Shown here: in pieces, positions 8,010-17,193 of the stretch | Numbering within the stretch: the stretch's first letter is position 1 | Layout: each line of letters begins with the position of its first letter | Assembly: GCF_013388355.1 (NCBI RefSeq) | Contig: NZ_CP058246.1 | Location: 310,001-374,000 of the forward strand | Length of the DNA: 64,000 nucleotides | Reading direction: 5' to 3' | Source of the DNA: Flavobacterium sp. LPB0248 | GTDB taxonomy: Bacteria > Bacteroidota > Bacteroidia > Flavobacteriales > Flavobacteriaceae | Made by a program: the position numbers and the translations under genes | Notes under the pieces: generated by a model | Seen by the model: only the letters and a program-made list of their open reading frames with translations | Told to the model about the DNA's origin: nothing | Databases searched by the model: none

Positions 8010-8042
8010 GGTGAAACGGACAAACTCTACGGTGAACTGGAC
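8010..8042 (-). promoter_or_regulatory. LytTR-box-like direct repeat upstream of cupin gene
   Basis: On the minus strand GTCCAGTTCACC (8031-8042) and GTCCGTTTCACC (8010-8021) have a 21-bp period. The second half is identical to that upstream of the DoxX gene. The 9-bp spacer differs between the three sites, so the half-sites are conserved against a changing background. Confidence 0.65.
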
Positions 8043-8094
8043 AGCACGTGAGTTGTGATTTGTAAGATGTGAAATGTTTGAGGTTTAACCGCAA

Positions 8095-8112
8095 TCCCGA
8101 TAGCTATCGGGA
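8095..8112. repeat. TCCCGATAGCTATCGGGA palindrome (family F)
   Basis: A perfect 18-bp palindrome next to GCAAAG-type repeat material. It matches the copies at 1426, 7309 and 8289. Confidence 0.75.
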
Positions 8113-8203
8113 GCCAAGTCTTTTTAATCTCGCAAAGACGTGAAATCGCAAAGTTTTGTCTTTATTTTTTGCCACAGATTAAAAGGATTAAAAAGGATTT
8201 TTG

Positions 8204-8314
8204 TTTCACGCAGATCCAGCAGATTTTAGCAGATTTAATTTTTGAGATTTTAGAAAACAATTTGCCTTTATCTGCTTAAATTATTTAATCCCGATAGCTA
8301 TCGGGAGCGTGAAA
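8204..8314. repeat. TTTCACGCAGAT inverted element (family B2)
   Basis: Ends are TTTCACGCAGATCCAGCAG (left) and GGAGCGTGAAA (right). A family F palindrome (8289-8306) is embedded near the right end. The element lies in the gap between the cupin gene and the Gly-rich lipoprotein gene, together with further rRNA-unrelated repeat fragments (TTTGTGGC near 8380). No ORF was found in this gap. Confidence 0.6.
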
Positions 8315-8462
8315 TAAATCTTTTGAATAAAATAAAAATTCACAAAATTTTAAAAAGAAAACTTAGTGCCCTAGCGCCTTTGTGGCAAAATGAGCAAAAA
8401 AAAAATCAGGATTAGCATTTTACCGCCGTCCTGATTTTCTGAATTAAAATTAACCTTCACTT

Positions 8463-11021
8463 TTATCTTCTTCCTCTAAAGCCGCCTCCGCCGCCTCTGA
8501 AACCACCACCGCCGAAGCCACCGCCATTAAATCCACCTCCGCTTCTTTGGATATTTTGGAAATTTCTGGTTTGCATTTCACCGCGATCTCTTGACATAGC
8601 CGAACGATCAAGATCGTTTGTAATGTCAGGACGTCCTGGCTCTCCAAGCGGTTTATTGGGCTGTCCGAGCGTTTGATTTGCTTTTGGGAAATTATCTCTC
8701 TGAATTCCGTCTCCCATTCGGGTTTCGCCTCCTAGATTCTGACCAGCTTTTGGCAAATTATCACGTTGAATTCTTTCACCTGCACCATTTGCTCCAAGTC
8801 CATCATTAGGTCTGTCACGCTGAATTCGTTCTCCCGCTCCATTCGCTCCAAGTCCTTTATTCTCTCTATTCTGAATCCCTTCGCCTGTTTTTTTGGATGA
8901 ACCTAAAGTTCCCGCTTGCGTCCAGCCACCGTTTCCGTTATTATAATGGCTCCAGTTTCCGTTGGCATCTCTTTTATAAACATGTCCATCGTGACCAGCA
9001 TAGAGATTATTATTGGTATGAATTGTAGTTCCTCCACCTCTTCTGTGTGTAATTACGCCTTTATTTCCGCCAGAAGTTTCATAACCAATTGCTGTTCCGC
9101 GTCGTGTAGTAATATGTCCTGTCTGCGCCCACTGATTCCCGTTTGTCGCAGCCGAATGTCCCCATTGTGCATATGCATTATGCCCTTGATTTGTTCTCGC
9201 ATAATTTCCCGTCCACGGATTGTATGTACTTGCAGCCGTGCGTCCGCCATACCAGCCTTGCACACTTGCAGAACGACCGTATCTTCCCGTTGCAGGATTA
9301 TACCAAGCCGAAGTTCCAGCTGCACCATAAGGTCCGTAAACGCGTCTTCCGGCGGCATAACCACCCGTCCACGGATTGTAGACTGCTCCTCCTCCGTAGG
9401 CATAAGGCCACGGACGATAAATTGGATACAGTCCACCGTAATACATATAAGGCGGATAATACCATCCTGTGCCATAAGTCAAAATAGCGCCAAATGTTGC
9501 TCCAATAATAAAAGCACCCAAATAACCCGCTGTTGCGCTACTTTCTACCGTTGTATCGGTTGTCGTTTGCGTTACATACGTAACATTATATACTGGCGAA
9601 CTTGGCGGAATTGTATAAATTTCTTTCGGAACAGAATCGCATGTTTTCCAAGGTCCGTTTGGACTAGTCGACATAAACCAAACCGCCTGAAAACACAAAT
9701 AATACAAATCGCCCACTTTTATAATCTTCTCCTGCGTGTTGCTTGCGTATTGCATTTTAGTTCCGTCAATTGGTTTAAATTGTGGTGTTCCGCCATCATA
9801 CGATACTTTTACTTTTGCCTCAGCATCCGATTTCTTTAAAATAGCCGTTGTCGGAACTTGCGATAACATCACAGCATCATTCGCTTCCTGCGTTCCTGGC
9901 ACAGATGACAATACATTAGCACGTGGAGAATCTTTCGGAATTTTAGCAAAATCTGCAGGAAGACTGTTACTAGCATAGCTCCACGGTCCAGTTAGTTCTT
10001 TAGACTTAAACCATCTTCCAGACAATAGTACATAATACTGACCTTTGTTTTCATCGGCAAAAACATCATTCTCAGTATTGTCAATATATAACAATTTAGT
10101 TCCTGGAATTTTAACGAATTTCGGACTTCCGTTTATCGCAATCAACTCAGCAGGTTTATTGCTGTAGAAAACCTCTGGAGCTCCGCCAGAAGACGGAGGC
10201 GGAATCATTTTCTTAACATCATCAAAATTCTGACCCGAAGGCAGATTACTTAAACCCGAAGGCAATTTGGTTGTTTTGGTCCATTTGCCCGCGACATTTT
10301 TCGAAGTCAGCCAAATATTCTCCACCAATAAATAATAATCTTTTGTTGTTTTATCAAAAAACAAATCCCAATTGGTATTTACCACATATTGAATATCCGT
10401 TTTTTCTACAGGCACCAAAACCGGTTCGCCTTGCACGATAAGCAAAATCGACGGACTCGTACTGTAAAAAATCGCAGGAGGATCGTTTTTAGCCGCAATT
10501 CCTTTTGGCGGACTTTTGGTATGACTTAAATCTGCCAAAATACGATCTACCGAAATAGGATCTCCGCTCTGAGGCAACGTTTCTTTAAACAGCTTTTCCA
10601 TTTCAGGAACTTTCTTTTCGTCCAAAGCAGGAAATCGCACATCAGTTACTTGAATATTTTTTATAAAAGCGCTTCGGTTATCTTTGTCTACCAAAGTTTC
10701 CGCTTTCAAAGAAGCCACGCCCAAAACCTGTTTTCCGTCTTTTGGAGTCAGCGAAAAAGCCACTCGAGCTGTAAGTTCTTTAAAATCTTTCCAGTCGTCT
10801 ACCTGAGGCTGATAATAAACCAGTTTTGTCCCGTTATTTTCGGCTTCGCGAGGCCAACCTCGATCTGCAATTAATGTCGAGTCGGCAGTTTCAGACTTTC
10901 CTGTTTCAGAACTTGACTGCTCCGTATTTTTATCTTTTTTGCAGGAGAACAAAATTGCACTCAAACAAACTCCAATTATTAGAAAAGCATTTCTCATAAA
11001 TTTAAAAGTTAGATTATTCAT
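8463..11021 (-). CDS. Large modular lipoprotein with Gly/Tyr-rich C-terminus
   Basis: 852-residue probable lipoprotein: the signal ends LSAILFSC with the lipid Cys at about residue 27. A second Met at residue 9 (10997) is an equally good start. Three similar modules of about 80 residues follow (181-260, 281-362 and 391-471), with signatures such as IFYSTSPS...LLVENIWLTS and VFYSNKPA...LLSGRWFKS and a shared GxWxx end. A hydrophobic segment (about 500-517) precedes a Tyr/Pro/Gly stretch (YYPPYMYYGG). Then come Asn/Gly-rich repeats, the repeated motif GLGANGAGERIQRD and a Gly/Arg tail. It resembles proteins annotated as carbohydrate-binding family V/XII-like, but the function is unknown. It is monocistronic. 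Confidence 0.75.
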   Translation of the reverse strand: MNNLTFKFMRNAFLIIGVCLSAILFSCKKDKNTEQSSSETGKSETADSTLIADRGWPREAENNGTKLVYYQPQVDDWKDFKELTARVAFSLTPKDGKQVLGVASLKAETLVDKDNRSAFIKNIQVTDVRFPALDEKKVPEMEKLFKETLPQSGDPISVDRILADLSHTKSPPKGIAAKNDPPAIFYSTSPSILLIVQGEPVLVPVEKTDIQYVVNTNWDLFFDKTTKDYYLLVENIWLTSKNVAGKWTKTTKLPSGLSNLPSGQNFDDVKKMIPPPSSGGAPEVFYSNKPAELIAINGSPKFVKIPGTKLLYIDNTENDVFADENKGQYYVLLSGRWFKSKELTGPWSYASNSLPADFAKIPKDSPRANVLSSVPGTQEANDAVMLSQVPTTAILKKSDAEAKVKVSYDGGTPQFKPIDGTKMQYASNTQEKIIKVGDLYYLCFQAVWFMSTSPNGPWKTCDSVPKEIYTIPPSSPVYNVTYVTQTTTDTTVESSATAGYLGAFIIGATFGAILTYGTGWYYPPYMYYGGLYPIYRPWPYAYGGGAVYNPWTGGYAAGRRVYGPYGAAGTSAWYNPATGRYGRSASVQGWYGGRTAASTYNPWTGNYARTNQGHNAYAQWGHSAATNGNQWAQTGHITTRRGTAIGYETSGGNKGVITHRRGGGTTIHTNNNLYAGHDGHVYKRDANGNWSHYNNGNGGWTQAGTLGSSKKTGEGIQNRENKGLGANGAGERIQRDRPNDGLGANGAGERIQRDNLPKAGQNLGGETRMGDGIQRDNFPKANQTLGQPNKPLGEPGRPDITNDLDRSAMSRDRGEMQTRNFQNIQRSGGGFNGGGFGGGGFRGGGGGFRGRR

Positions 11022-11729
11022 TGAAAATTTATTTTCTCGATCGTCGTATAAAATTCTTTCCTATAAAATTAAATTCACCGAATAAATAAAACTACAAATC
11101 AGCCGCTTACTTTGTTTCAGATTATAATTTGAAACCAAATAAGTGCCTAAATGATCCTTCTTTTATAGAACCAAAATTTTAATCTGAACCCATAAATTGA
11201 GCTAAATTGAAGCATTGATATCGATTAGGAGCTAATTCCTGCTATCCGCTATATCTTTTCCTTGCTAAAGAAGCAAGAAAAAGGATGCCGCTACTATCAG
11301 GGCTAGGACACTCATTTTCAAAAGGAAGTTTTTGGGAAATTGAAATAGCAAAATACCCCATTCTATTACTTTTTTGTCTTTTAGGGGCTCTTGTTATTAT
11401 TTCTCCCTAGCTATATTTACCATAATACTACACTAAAAATACTGCGAATATACCAGCAGTAAATCCAACTACATTTTAGAAATCCAACTATTCTCCTCTA
11501 TATCAAAATAAAGGATCGCAAAACTATTGCATCAAATTAACCTTAAAACAATCAGAATGAGCTTTCTAACAAACCACAAATCAACAAAGAAGAATGTAAG
11601 AGTTTGAGCAAATAACAATGCTCATATCAATAGAACTGACCGCCAAAGAATCGGTTTTTGGCAATACCAAGTTCTTTAAAAAATAGATTTCAATTTAACC
11701 AATCATTACCTTATTTAAATTTCTAAAAA
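11022..11729. other. Long intergenic region before vgrG
   Basis: About 700 bp with no convincing gene. A segment at 11225-11310 (GAGCTAATTCCTGCTATCCG, then an inverted CTTGCT/AGCAAG and AAGGATGCCGCT) looks like a degraded dispersed repeat of a type common in flavobacteria. A 41-codon frame at 11285-11410 crosses it and is probably chance. No TAnnTTTG box was found close to vgrG. Confidence 0.5.
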
Positions 11730-13538
11730 ATGTCAAAATTCTCCGAACAGGTACATATTACCATAGAAGGCTTTACCCAAAATGTTATCTACTACAATCT
11801 TGAGCTTTCTCAAAAAATGGCAGACCATCATCATTTTTCTTTCTTTTGGCAATACACAGGAAAACCTATTATTGCCCCACAAGATCAGGAAAAGGCATTT
11901 AGCAATTATATTGGCAGCGAAGTCATTTTTACCTTTAAAGTAAAAGGCATCCGACTGATGTCTAAAGGACGAATTACAAAATTAGGTTCTGTCGATCTAA
12001 ATGGAAGCCCAGCTGGACTGCACGTAACAGGAACAAGCCACACTATTGCTCTTGATGATATGCCAAAATCCAGAATCTTTCGCGAGAAAAACCTTCAGCA
12101 GATTGGGCTCGAAATTTTTGCAGAAGAAAGTTCGGGAGAATTCTATCAGAGAGAAGCCATTGTGCCTACTTATACAAAAGAATTCAGCTTTAAGACTCAG
12201 TACAACGAAACAAGCTTTGATTTCCTTAAACGCCTTTCTGCACGTTATGCCCAATGGTTTTATTTTGACGGAATGCGCATGCAATTTGGTCAGATTAAAA
12301 ACACCGAAATAAAACTTATAAACGAATCTTCGCTGCATAACTTTAGCATTGAAGCCAATTTAGTTTCTCATAAAACTTCGTTCAGCAGTTATGACTACAA
12401 AAATGCTTCTAATATAAAAAATGGTGCAGAAAAAACCTCCGAAGGAAGCCGAGACCGATTTGCCACGCTAGCCGTCTTTAAACAGCCTTACATAGTAAGA
12501 CCAGGGCTCGAAAACGGCGCGTACACCAGCAACGCTCAAAATAAAGAAGAAATTGATGAAATGGTGAAAATGCAAACCGCAGGACGCGATGCCAACAGCA
12601 TATTCTACAGCGGTACCTCCTATTTGCCAATAGGCTTGGGACAGACTTTTTCTATTGAAAACAAAAACGTAGAACATCATTTACTGGCAATTGAAATTAT
12701 ACATTGCTCTGAAGTAAACGGAAATTACACCTGCAAATTTAAAGCAATTCCTGCCGATGTTGCAGCGCCACACTACACAGACGTAAATGCATTTGCTCCC
12801 GCCGAAAGCCAACCCGCAATAGTAATTGATAATAACGATCCCGAAAAAATGGGACGCATAAAAGTGGATTTCTTCTGGAATGGCTGGGCAACTAAAAGCG
12901 ATTGGATGCGTGTAGTACAGCCTTACTCTGGCTCTGGAAAAGGGCTATATTTTAGACCCGAAATTGGCGAAGAAGTTCAGGTAAGTTTTGAAGGCGGCAA
13001 TGCAGAACGCCCGTATGTTTCTGGAACCTATTACAACGGAAAAGAAATGCCCGATTTCTTTGATGACAAAAACCGAATTAAAGGCTGGAAACTCCCTTTT
13101 GGACAGCTTTTCAAATTTATTGAAAAAGTGTGCATCATACTCTCTGACCCGAGTGGGAATGAGCTAAATATGAATGAAGAAACTAAAAGTACAACGATCA
13201 CTGTGCCTGAAACACTAACCCTTAACTGTAAAAATCTAATTATAAATGCTTCTGAGAGTGTTACGACAAATGCAGGAGTAAATATTTCTGAAAATGCTAC
13301 AGTAGATAAATCTACAATGGTTGGCGGAATGTTGCACACAAATGTTACTGGCAATAGTATGTTTTATGTGGGTGGTAATCATGATGAAAATATTGAGGGT
13401 GATTTAAATTCAGATATCAAAAAGGACAAAAATTACATAGTTTCTGGAAAAAGCATTAATCAAAGTGAAAATGGACATGAATTTCATTCAGATACAACTA
13501 TAAAAAACAATAGTTCAGAAGATACAAGACAAAATTAA
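11730..13538 (+). CDS. vgrG: Type VI secretion VgrG spike protein (TssI)
   Basis: 602-residue spike-tip protein of the kind found in Bacteroidota type VI systems. The N-terminal gp27-like part runs to about residue 340 (SFDFLKRLSARYAQWFYFDG is the typical VgrG signature). A gp5-like OB fold follows, with DPEKMGRIKVDFFW and GLYFRPEIGEEVQVSFEGG (about 365-430). The C-terminal part (about 470-602) is a repetitive beta-rich needle with many VGGN/ITVPET-type strands. It delivers effectors through the sheath-tube machine. No tss sheath, baseplate or Hcp genes are in the window, so this is an orphan vgrG island. The downstream gene starts 27 bp later and is probably its cargo. Confidence 0.92.
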   Translation: MSKFSEQVHITIEGFTQNVIYYNLELSQKMADHHHFSFFWQYTGKPIIAPQDQEKAFSNYIGSEVIFTFKVKGIRLMSKGRITKLGSVDLNGSPAGLHVTGTSHTIALDDMPKSRIFREKNLQQIGLEIFAEESSGEFYQREAIVPTYTKEFSFKTQYNETSFDFLKRLSARYAQWFYFDGMRMQFGQIKNTEIKLINESSLHNFSIEANLVSHKTSFSSYDYKNASNIKNGAEKTSEGSRDRFATLAVFKQPYIVRPGLENGAYTSNAQNKEEIDEMVKMQTAGRDANSIFYSGTSYLPIGLGQTFSIENKNVEHHLLAIEIIHCSEVNGNYTCKFKAIPADVAAPHYTDVNAFAPAESQPAIVIDNNDPEKMGRIKVDFFWNGWATKSDWMRVVQPYSGSGKGLYFRPEIGEEVQVSFEGGNAERPYVSGTYYNGKEMPDFFDDKNRIKGWKLPFGQLFKFIEKVCIILSDPSGNELNMNEETKSTTITVPETLTLNCKNLIINASESVTTNAGVNISENATVDKSTMVGGMLHTNVTGNSMFYVGGNHDENIEGDLNSDIKKDKNYIVSGKSINQSENGHEFHSDTTIKNNSSEDTRQN

Positions 13539-13565
13539 ATTGACAGGATATAACAAATTCAAGAA

Positions 13566-15086
13566 ATGACCAAAACAAGACGTGTTGGCGGTAATGCAAC
13601 TTACATAGTAAGAGGAACTACAAAAGAATTTGCCAACGAAATAGAAATAAACTCAAATGGGCGCATTGAATATAATGCGCCTGAATATACCTATGGCGAA
13701 CCTGAAGCAAGACCCATTACAAAAGAACCTCAAAAAGCTTTTTCAGGCTGGTGGAGTCCTGATTATGAAGGAATAAGTAACATACCTGAACAAGATGCTA
13801 ATTGGCCAAAAGCCTATTTGGAAGAAACAGTTTATTTTCAGTTAAATGTAAGTGAAAGCATTCCTGTTGGAACAAGCATAACCTTTCAGCTTTGGGATAA
13901 AGACAACCCTTTTAATGATCTGACCATTTTTGATGATGGAAAATTTGATGGGAAAAGCGTTTTCAAAACGGCAATGGTTAGAGAAGTAAATGGACAGCAC
14001 AGAATAACAATAGAACTATACTTGAACCCAAAATGGCAAATTGATATTAAAAAAGATGAAAAAGCAAGCATAAATGGATGCCTTGAATTTTATTGGACAT
14101 GGAAATATCATAACACTTATTGGAAATCTAAAAACAATATACTAGATGTATATCCTTCTAAAACAACTTTGTTTATAAAACCAGCTTATGAAGGGTATGG
14201 TTTTCCCGAAATCAGATCCGCAGACGGAGAGATAATAGTGTTCTCAGCAGGAATAGTAGCCACCGAAGAGCCATCAAAAGAACTTGAGAATGTAATGGAC
14301 AAGATTTGTGAGAATATAAAAAACAATGCGATGTTCGAATTGCGAGAGGAAATGGTTAAGTATAGTGATAAACTTAGATTTTCTATTGCAATAAAACAAC
14401 TTAAAAAAGGACATCTTGTAAATAATATGGGCAAGTTAGAATACAGTCGTAGAATCTACACTAAACCTGTATTTGACAATGGCGGTGAATTGTATGAAAT
14501 TACCCAAGCGGCCAATTTTGGTTATAAAAAAGAAGGAAAACTTATAACTACTAAGGGCATAAGCCAATTGGATTATTTTAAACAGGTTGGGGTACGTAAT
14601 GCAATATTAAAAAATGCTGAAAAATTGAACTTCTTTATAAATAGTATAGATATAGTCAAATTTGGAATGGATGGAAAAATGGAAACCCTCACCACGATGT
14701 TCGTTCCTTTGGACTTTTTAAATGCGGTGGTTTATCCAAGCATCAGTAAACCTATTGAAAAAGTTTGGGATAATATAGTAGTACATGATGTTGAAAAAGC
14801 AAAAGACATAGGAATTCGAGGTATTTATGAGTTAGCGCGTTCTGAAATGTTTAATACAGATAGATATGGAGATTATAAGTGTTTAGAAATTGACCAAAAA
14901 ATATTAGATAAATTATTAAAGGGTGAAATCAAAACTTTAAAAGAGTTGACCGATTTAAAAGAGAAACATTATATAGAAAGTAATTACGACAAAAGTAAAT
15001 TTATATTCACCTTATTGCATTACACAAAAGAAGATGAAAACACCCATAAATATTTAACATACGTAGATACTATTTTTATAAACTAA
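13566..15086 (+). CDS. Putative type VI effector (VgrG-linked), unknown activity
   Basis: 506-residue protein with no signal peptide, 27 bp after vgrG. The first 30 residues (TRRVGGNATYIVRG) look like a continuation of the VgrG needle repeats (compare VGGN and IVSG in the VgrG tail) and may dock it on the spike. A middle beta domain contains GWWSPDYEG and two segments with FQLNVSESIPVGTSITFQLW and CLEFYWTWKYHN. The C-terminal half (about 250-506) is helical, Lys-rich and carries no catalytic motif I recognise. GC is lower than in vgrG. Calling it an effector rests on position and the docking-like N-terminus. Confidence 0.6.
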   Translation: MTKTRRVGGNATYIVRGTTKEFANEIEINSNGRIEYNAPEYTYGEPEARPITKEPQKAFSGWWSPDYEGISNIPEQDANWPKAYLEETVYFQLNVSESIPVGTSITFQLWDKDNPFNDLTIFDDGKFDGKSVFKTAMVREVNGQHRITIELYLNPKWQIDIKKDEKASINGCLEFYWTWKYHNTYWKSKNNILDVYPSKTTLFIKPAYEGYGFPEIRSADGEIIVFSAGIVATEEPSKELENVMDKICENIKNNAMFELREEMVKYSDKLRFSIAIKQLKKGHLVNNMGKLEYSRRIYTKPVFDNGGELYEITQAANFGYKKEGKLITTKGISQLDYFKQVGVRNAILKNAEKLNFFINSIDIVKFGMDGKMETLTTMFVPLDFLNAVVYPSISKPIEKVWDNIVVHDVEKAKDIGIRGIYELARSEMFNTDRYGDYKCLEIDQKILDKLLKGEIKTLKELTDLKEKHYIESNYDKSKFIFTLLHYTKEDENTHKYLTYVDTIFIN

Positions 15087-15097
15087 TAAACAGAACT

Positions 15098-15697
15098 ATG
15101 AAAACAAGACATAGATTTTCACTTTTAATTCTCTTGGTATTATTAGTCTCTTGTCAAACTAAAAAACCTATAGAAATCAAACAAATAGATTCAAAAGAAA
15201 TGGTAACACTTATACCAAGTTTGAAAAATCCTTCAATGAAAGACAGCGTAGTTTTAAGTATTCCTACTGAATTTAGAATTATTATAAATTCTTCGAATGT
15301 GGGTTACATAGTTTGGCGTTATCGTGCAAATGGGAAAGTTGTTCTAGATGACATTACTGATTATCAGGTTTGCAATAAAAAAAACAAATTAAAACTAATT
15401 TATAATTTAAATTTTGATGAAATTCCAAAGGACGAGTTTATCGATATAATCATTAAAGAAAGAAATCGTCTAATTTCTAAAGTTGAAGCTAATAATTTAC
15501 TTAAAAAGTATAAAATTAATAAGTCAATTGATCATTTAAAAATTGGTGACACTGTAAAATTAGTAACGTATGATAAATTTAGAATTGAAAACAAGGATAT
15601 AATAAATAGTTTAAATAAAGTTCAAGATTCAATTGATTTTAAGGCAATGAGAGATAAGGATGAGAATTTTTATACTTCAAAAAAAATCAATTGGTAA
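15098..15697 (+). CDS. Putative lipoprotein, candidate immunity factor
   Basis: 199-residue lipoprotein: MKTRHRFSLLILLVLLVSC gives a clear lipobox with the lipid Cys at residue 19. The mature part has a beta-rich first half (SIPTEFRIIINSSNVGYIVWRY, similar to a chaperone- or immunity-like sandwich) and a Lys-rich helical second half. It starts 11 bp after the putative effector stop, so it is in the same transcript. A periplasm-facing lipoprotein directly behind an effector is a common arrangement for immunity proteins. No family was recognised, so the role is inference. Confidence 0.5.
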   Translation: MKTRHRFSLLILLVLLVSCQTKKPIEIKQIDSKEMVTLIPSLKNPSMKDSVVLSIPTEFRIIINSSNVGYIVWRYRANGKVVLDDITDYQVCNKKNKLKLIYNLNFDEIPKDEFIDIIIKERNRLISKVEANNLLKKYKINKSIDHLKIGDTVKLVTYDKFRIENKDIINSLNKVQDSIDFKAMRDKDENFYTSKKINW

Positions 15698-15801
15698 AAG
15701 GCTACCTAAAATTTATCATGCTACTAAGCAGAATTAACAACAATTCGGCAAAATTATAGTAACCTATTTTTTTTTGCAAAATAAATTAAAGACTAAAAAA
15801 T

Positions 15802-16359
15802 ATGAAATTTATAATTGTATTTGTGTTTTTAACACAACAGTTCGTTTTCTCTCAACAAAAAGATATTGATTTCGCACCCTTAAATAAAGAGAATTTTCAA
15901 GTTAGACTTAACTCAGTAACTTATAAGTTTTCTGTTCTGGCTAGTAAATATAAAAACCGTTATGATCTCGCTCGAGACACAATATTAAAAGAAGGAAATT
16001 ACATAATTAAATATGACGATTTTTTTACAAAATTTTCAATAAATAAAGCTGGCAAAATTGACGGAAAACTTGATGAAAAGTTTATGAAGCGTGGTGAAAC
16101 ATATACGATTAAATACATAGTTACAGATGGCTTTGTAGACAAAGCTACTTTATATGATTCTAAGAATAGTTTAATTCACGACAGTGATGTTTATTATTGT
16201 GGAGATAATATTGAAATAGTGAGGATTACAGCAAATGGTGAGAAAATAATAACAATTGAAACTCCCCACACTACGGAAATTAGAAAATATGATAAAAATG
16301 GCGATTTTTTAGATGAAGAAATATGGAATAAAGCTGGAATAGGTGGTCCCGGTAAGTAA
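15802..16359 (+). CDS. Secreted protein of unknown function, possible immunity protein
   Basis: 185-residue exported protein with a signal peptide ending FVFSQ (residue 18). The mature region has loose repeats of the MORN/YwqK-like type (INKAGKIDGKLDEKFMKRGE, YDKNGDFLDEEIWN), which are seen in many Bacteroidota accessory proteins next to toxins. The gap to the preceding lipoprotein is 104 bp and the coding sequence is AT-rich. The island context suggests immunity or accessory function, but there is no direct evidence. Confidence 0.45.
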   Translation: MKFIIVFVFLTQQFVFSQQKDIDFAPLNKENFQVRLNSVTYKFSVLASKYKNRYDLARDTILKEGNYIIKYDDFFTKFSINKAGKIDGKLDEKFMKRGETYTIKYIVTDGFVDKATLYDSKNSLIHDSDVYYCGDNIEIVRITANGEKIITIETPHTTEIRKYDKNGDFLDEEIWNKAGIGGPGK

Positions 16360-16488
16360 ACTTCAAAGACTAATAATTAACAAAATAGTTAAACTCTAGT
16401 TTGATAACCTTTTCGTGCTAGTAGATTAAAATAATAATGTGCTTGTGAGCATGATGTTCATGCCTGCAAAAGATATTAATATAAAACA

Positions 16489-16926
16489 ATGATTACAGAG
16501 AGAGAACTTAACATACTGAAAAAATCGATTTTACTTATTAATAGTTTTGGAGACAATGTGAATAATATAAATTCGGGAAGAGAATTTATTTTTATTCACA
16601 ATCGCAATATAGAAACAATTGAAAAGATAGCCGCTGATCGTAACTCAGAATATTTAGCGGCAAGACTAGATGAATATCCAAACATAACCGCTGCACAAAT
16701 AGACGAATATATTAAAATTCAGAAAAACGAGGTTAGCCTATTAAATTTTTTGTTAGTATTTCTGTTTGGAATCTTCATCGGTTTATATTATTTACTTTTT
16801 GAAAGATTTTTAAAAACAGGAAAAATTACTGGCAATCAAATTAAATCCAAAGTGTTAACAATAATAGAAGTTAATAAATATATCCTAGAGGTCGTAGAAA
16901 ATCCATATATGGAAAAGTTGCGTTAA
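16489..16926 (+). CDS. Small membrane protein of unknown function
   Basis: 145-residue protein with a soluble N-terminal part rich in Asn/Ile/Glu and one strong hydrophobic segment near residues 82-102 (FLLVFLFGIFIGLYYLLF). A short basic cytoplasmic-type tail follows. There is no signal peptide. It lies at the end of the vgrG island, 129 bp after the secreted protein. I recognise no family. By position it could be a further immunity or orphan gene. Confidence 0.45.
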   Translation: MITERELNILKKSILLINSFGDNVNNINSGREFIFIHNRNIETIEKIAADRNSEYLAARLDEYPNITAAQIDEYIKIQKNEVSLLNFLLVFLFGIFIGLYYLLFERFLKTGKITGNQIKSKVLTIIEVNKYILEVVENPYMEKLR

Positions 16927-16973
16927 AATAAAAGGAACTTATATTTTTCTTACTAAAAGAAACATACCCGATG

Positions 16974-17125
16974 CGGATTTACAATCCGTGCACTCAAAGA
17001 TCGGTTTGGTTCTCTATTTTAAATACAAAATAAAAGCTGTATGATTCTTTATAGCTTCTGTCTTGATAATTTGTGTTGTGTGTTATTGTTACGGGCACGG
17101 TTGGAAAATGTGCGCTATCAGGAAA
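16974..17125. repeat. Two degenerate inverted repeat units
   Basis: CGGATTTACAATCCG (16974-16988) is a perfect 6-bp stem with a 3-nt loop, followed by TGCAC. About 100 bp later the complement of GTTACGGGCACGGTTGG resembles the same unit in the opposite direction. Similar GGATT...AATCCGTGC sequences recur in many Bacteroidota genomes. I take these as decayed repeat or element remnants between the vgrG island and the next locus. Confidence 0.4.
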
Positions 17126-17181
17126 ATAAATATTTAAGAATTTTACTACTTTTAATACTATTAAACCAACTTCTTTTTTAA

Positions 17182-17189
17182 TATATTTG
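17182..17189 (+). promoter_or_regulatory. Bacteroidota -7 promoter box TATATTTG
   Basis: TATATTTG matches the TAnnTTTG -7 consensus of the Bacteroidota housekeeping sigma factor. It lies 20 bp before the 37-codon ORF, giving a leader of about 13 nt. No clear TTTG -33 element is visible at the usual spacing. Confidence 0.5.
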
Positions 17190-17193
17190 CAGT

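Noticed and set aside
8916..9839. 307-codon plus-strand frame opposite the Gly/Tyr-rich lipoprotein gene
   Set aside because: Ser/Cys/Arg-rich translation with no domain; it is the complement of low-complexity coding DNA on the minus strand.
11285..11410. 41-codon hydrophobic ORF upstream of vgrG
   Set aside because: It starts inside a degraded dispersed repeat (AAGGATGCCGCT), has no signal or neighbour to support it, and such frames are expected by chance.
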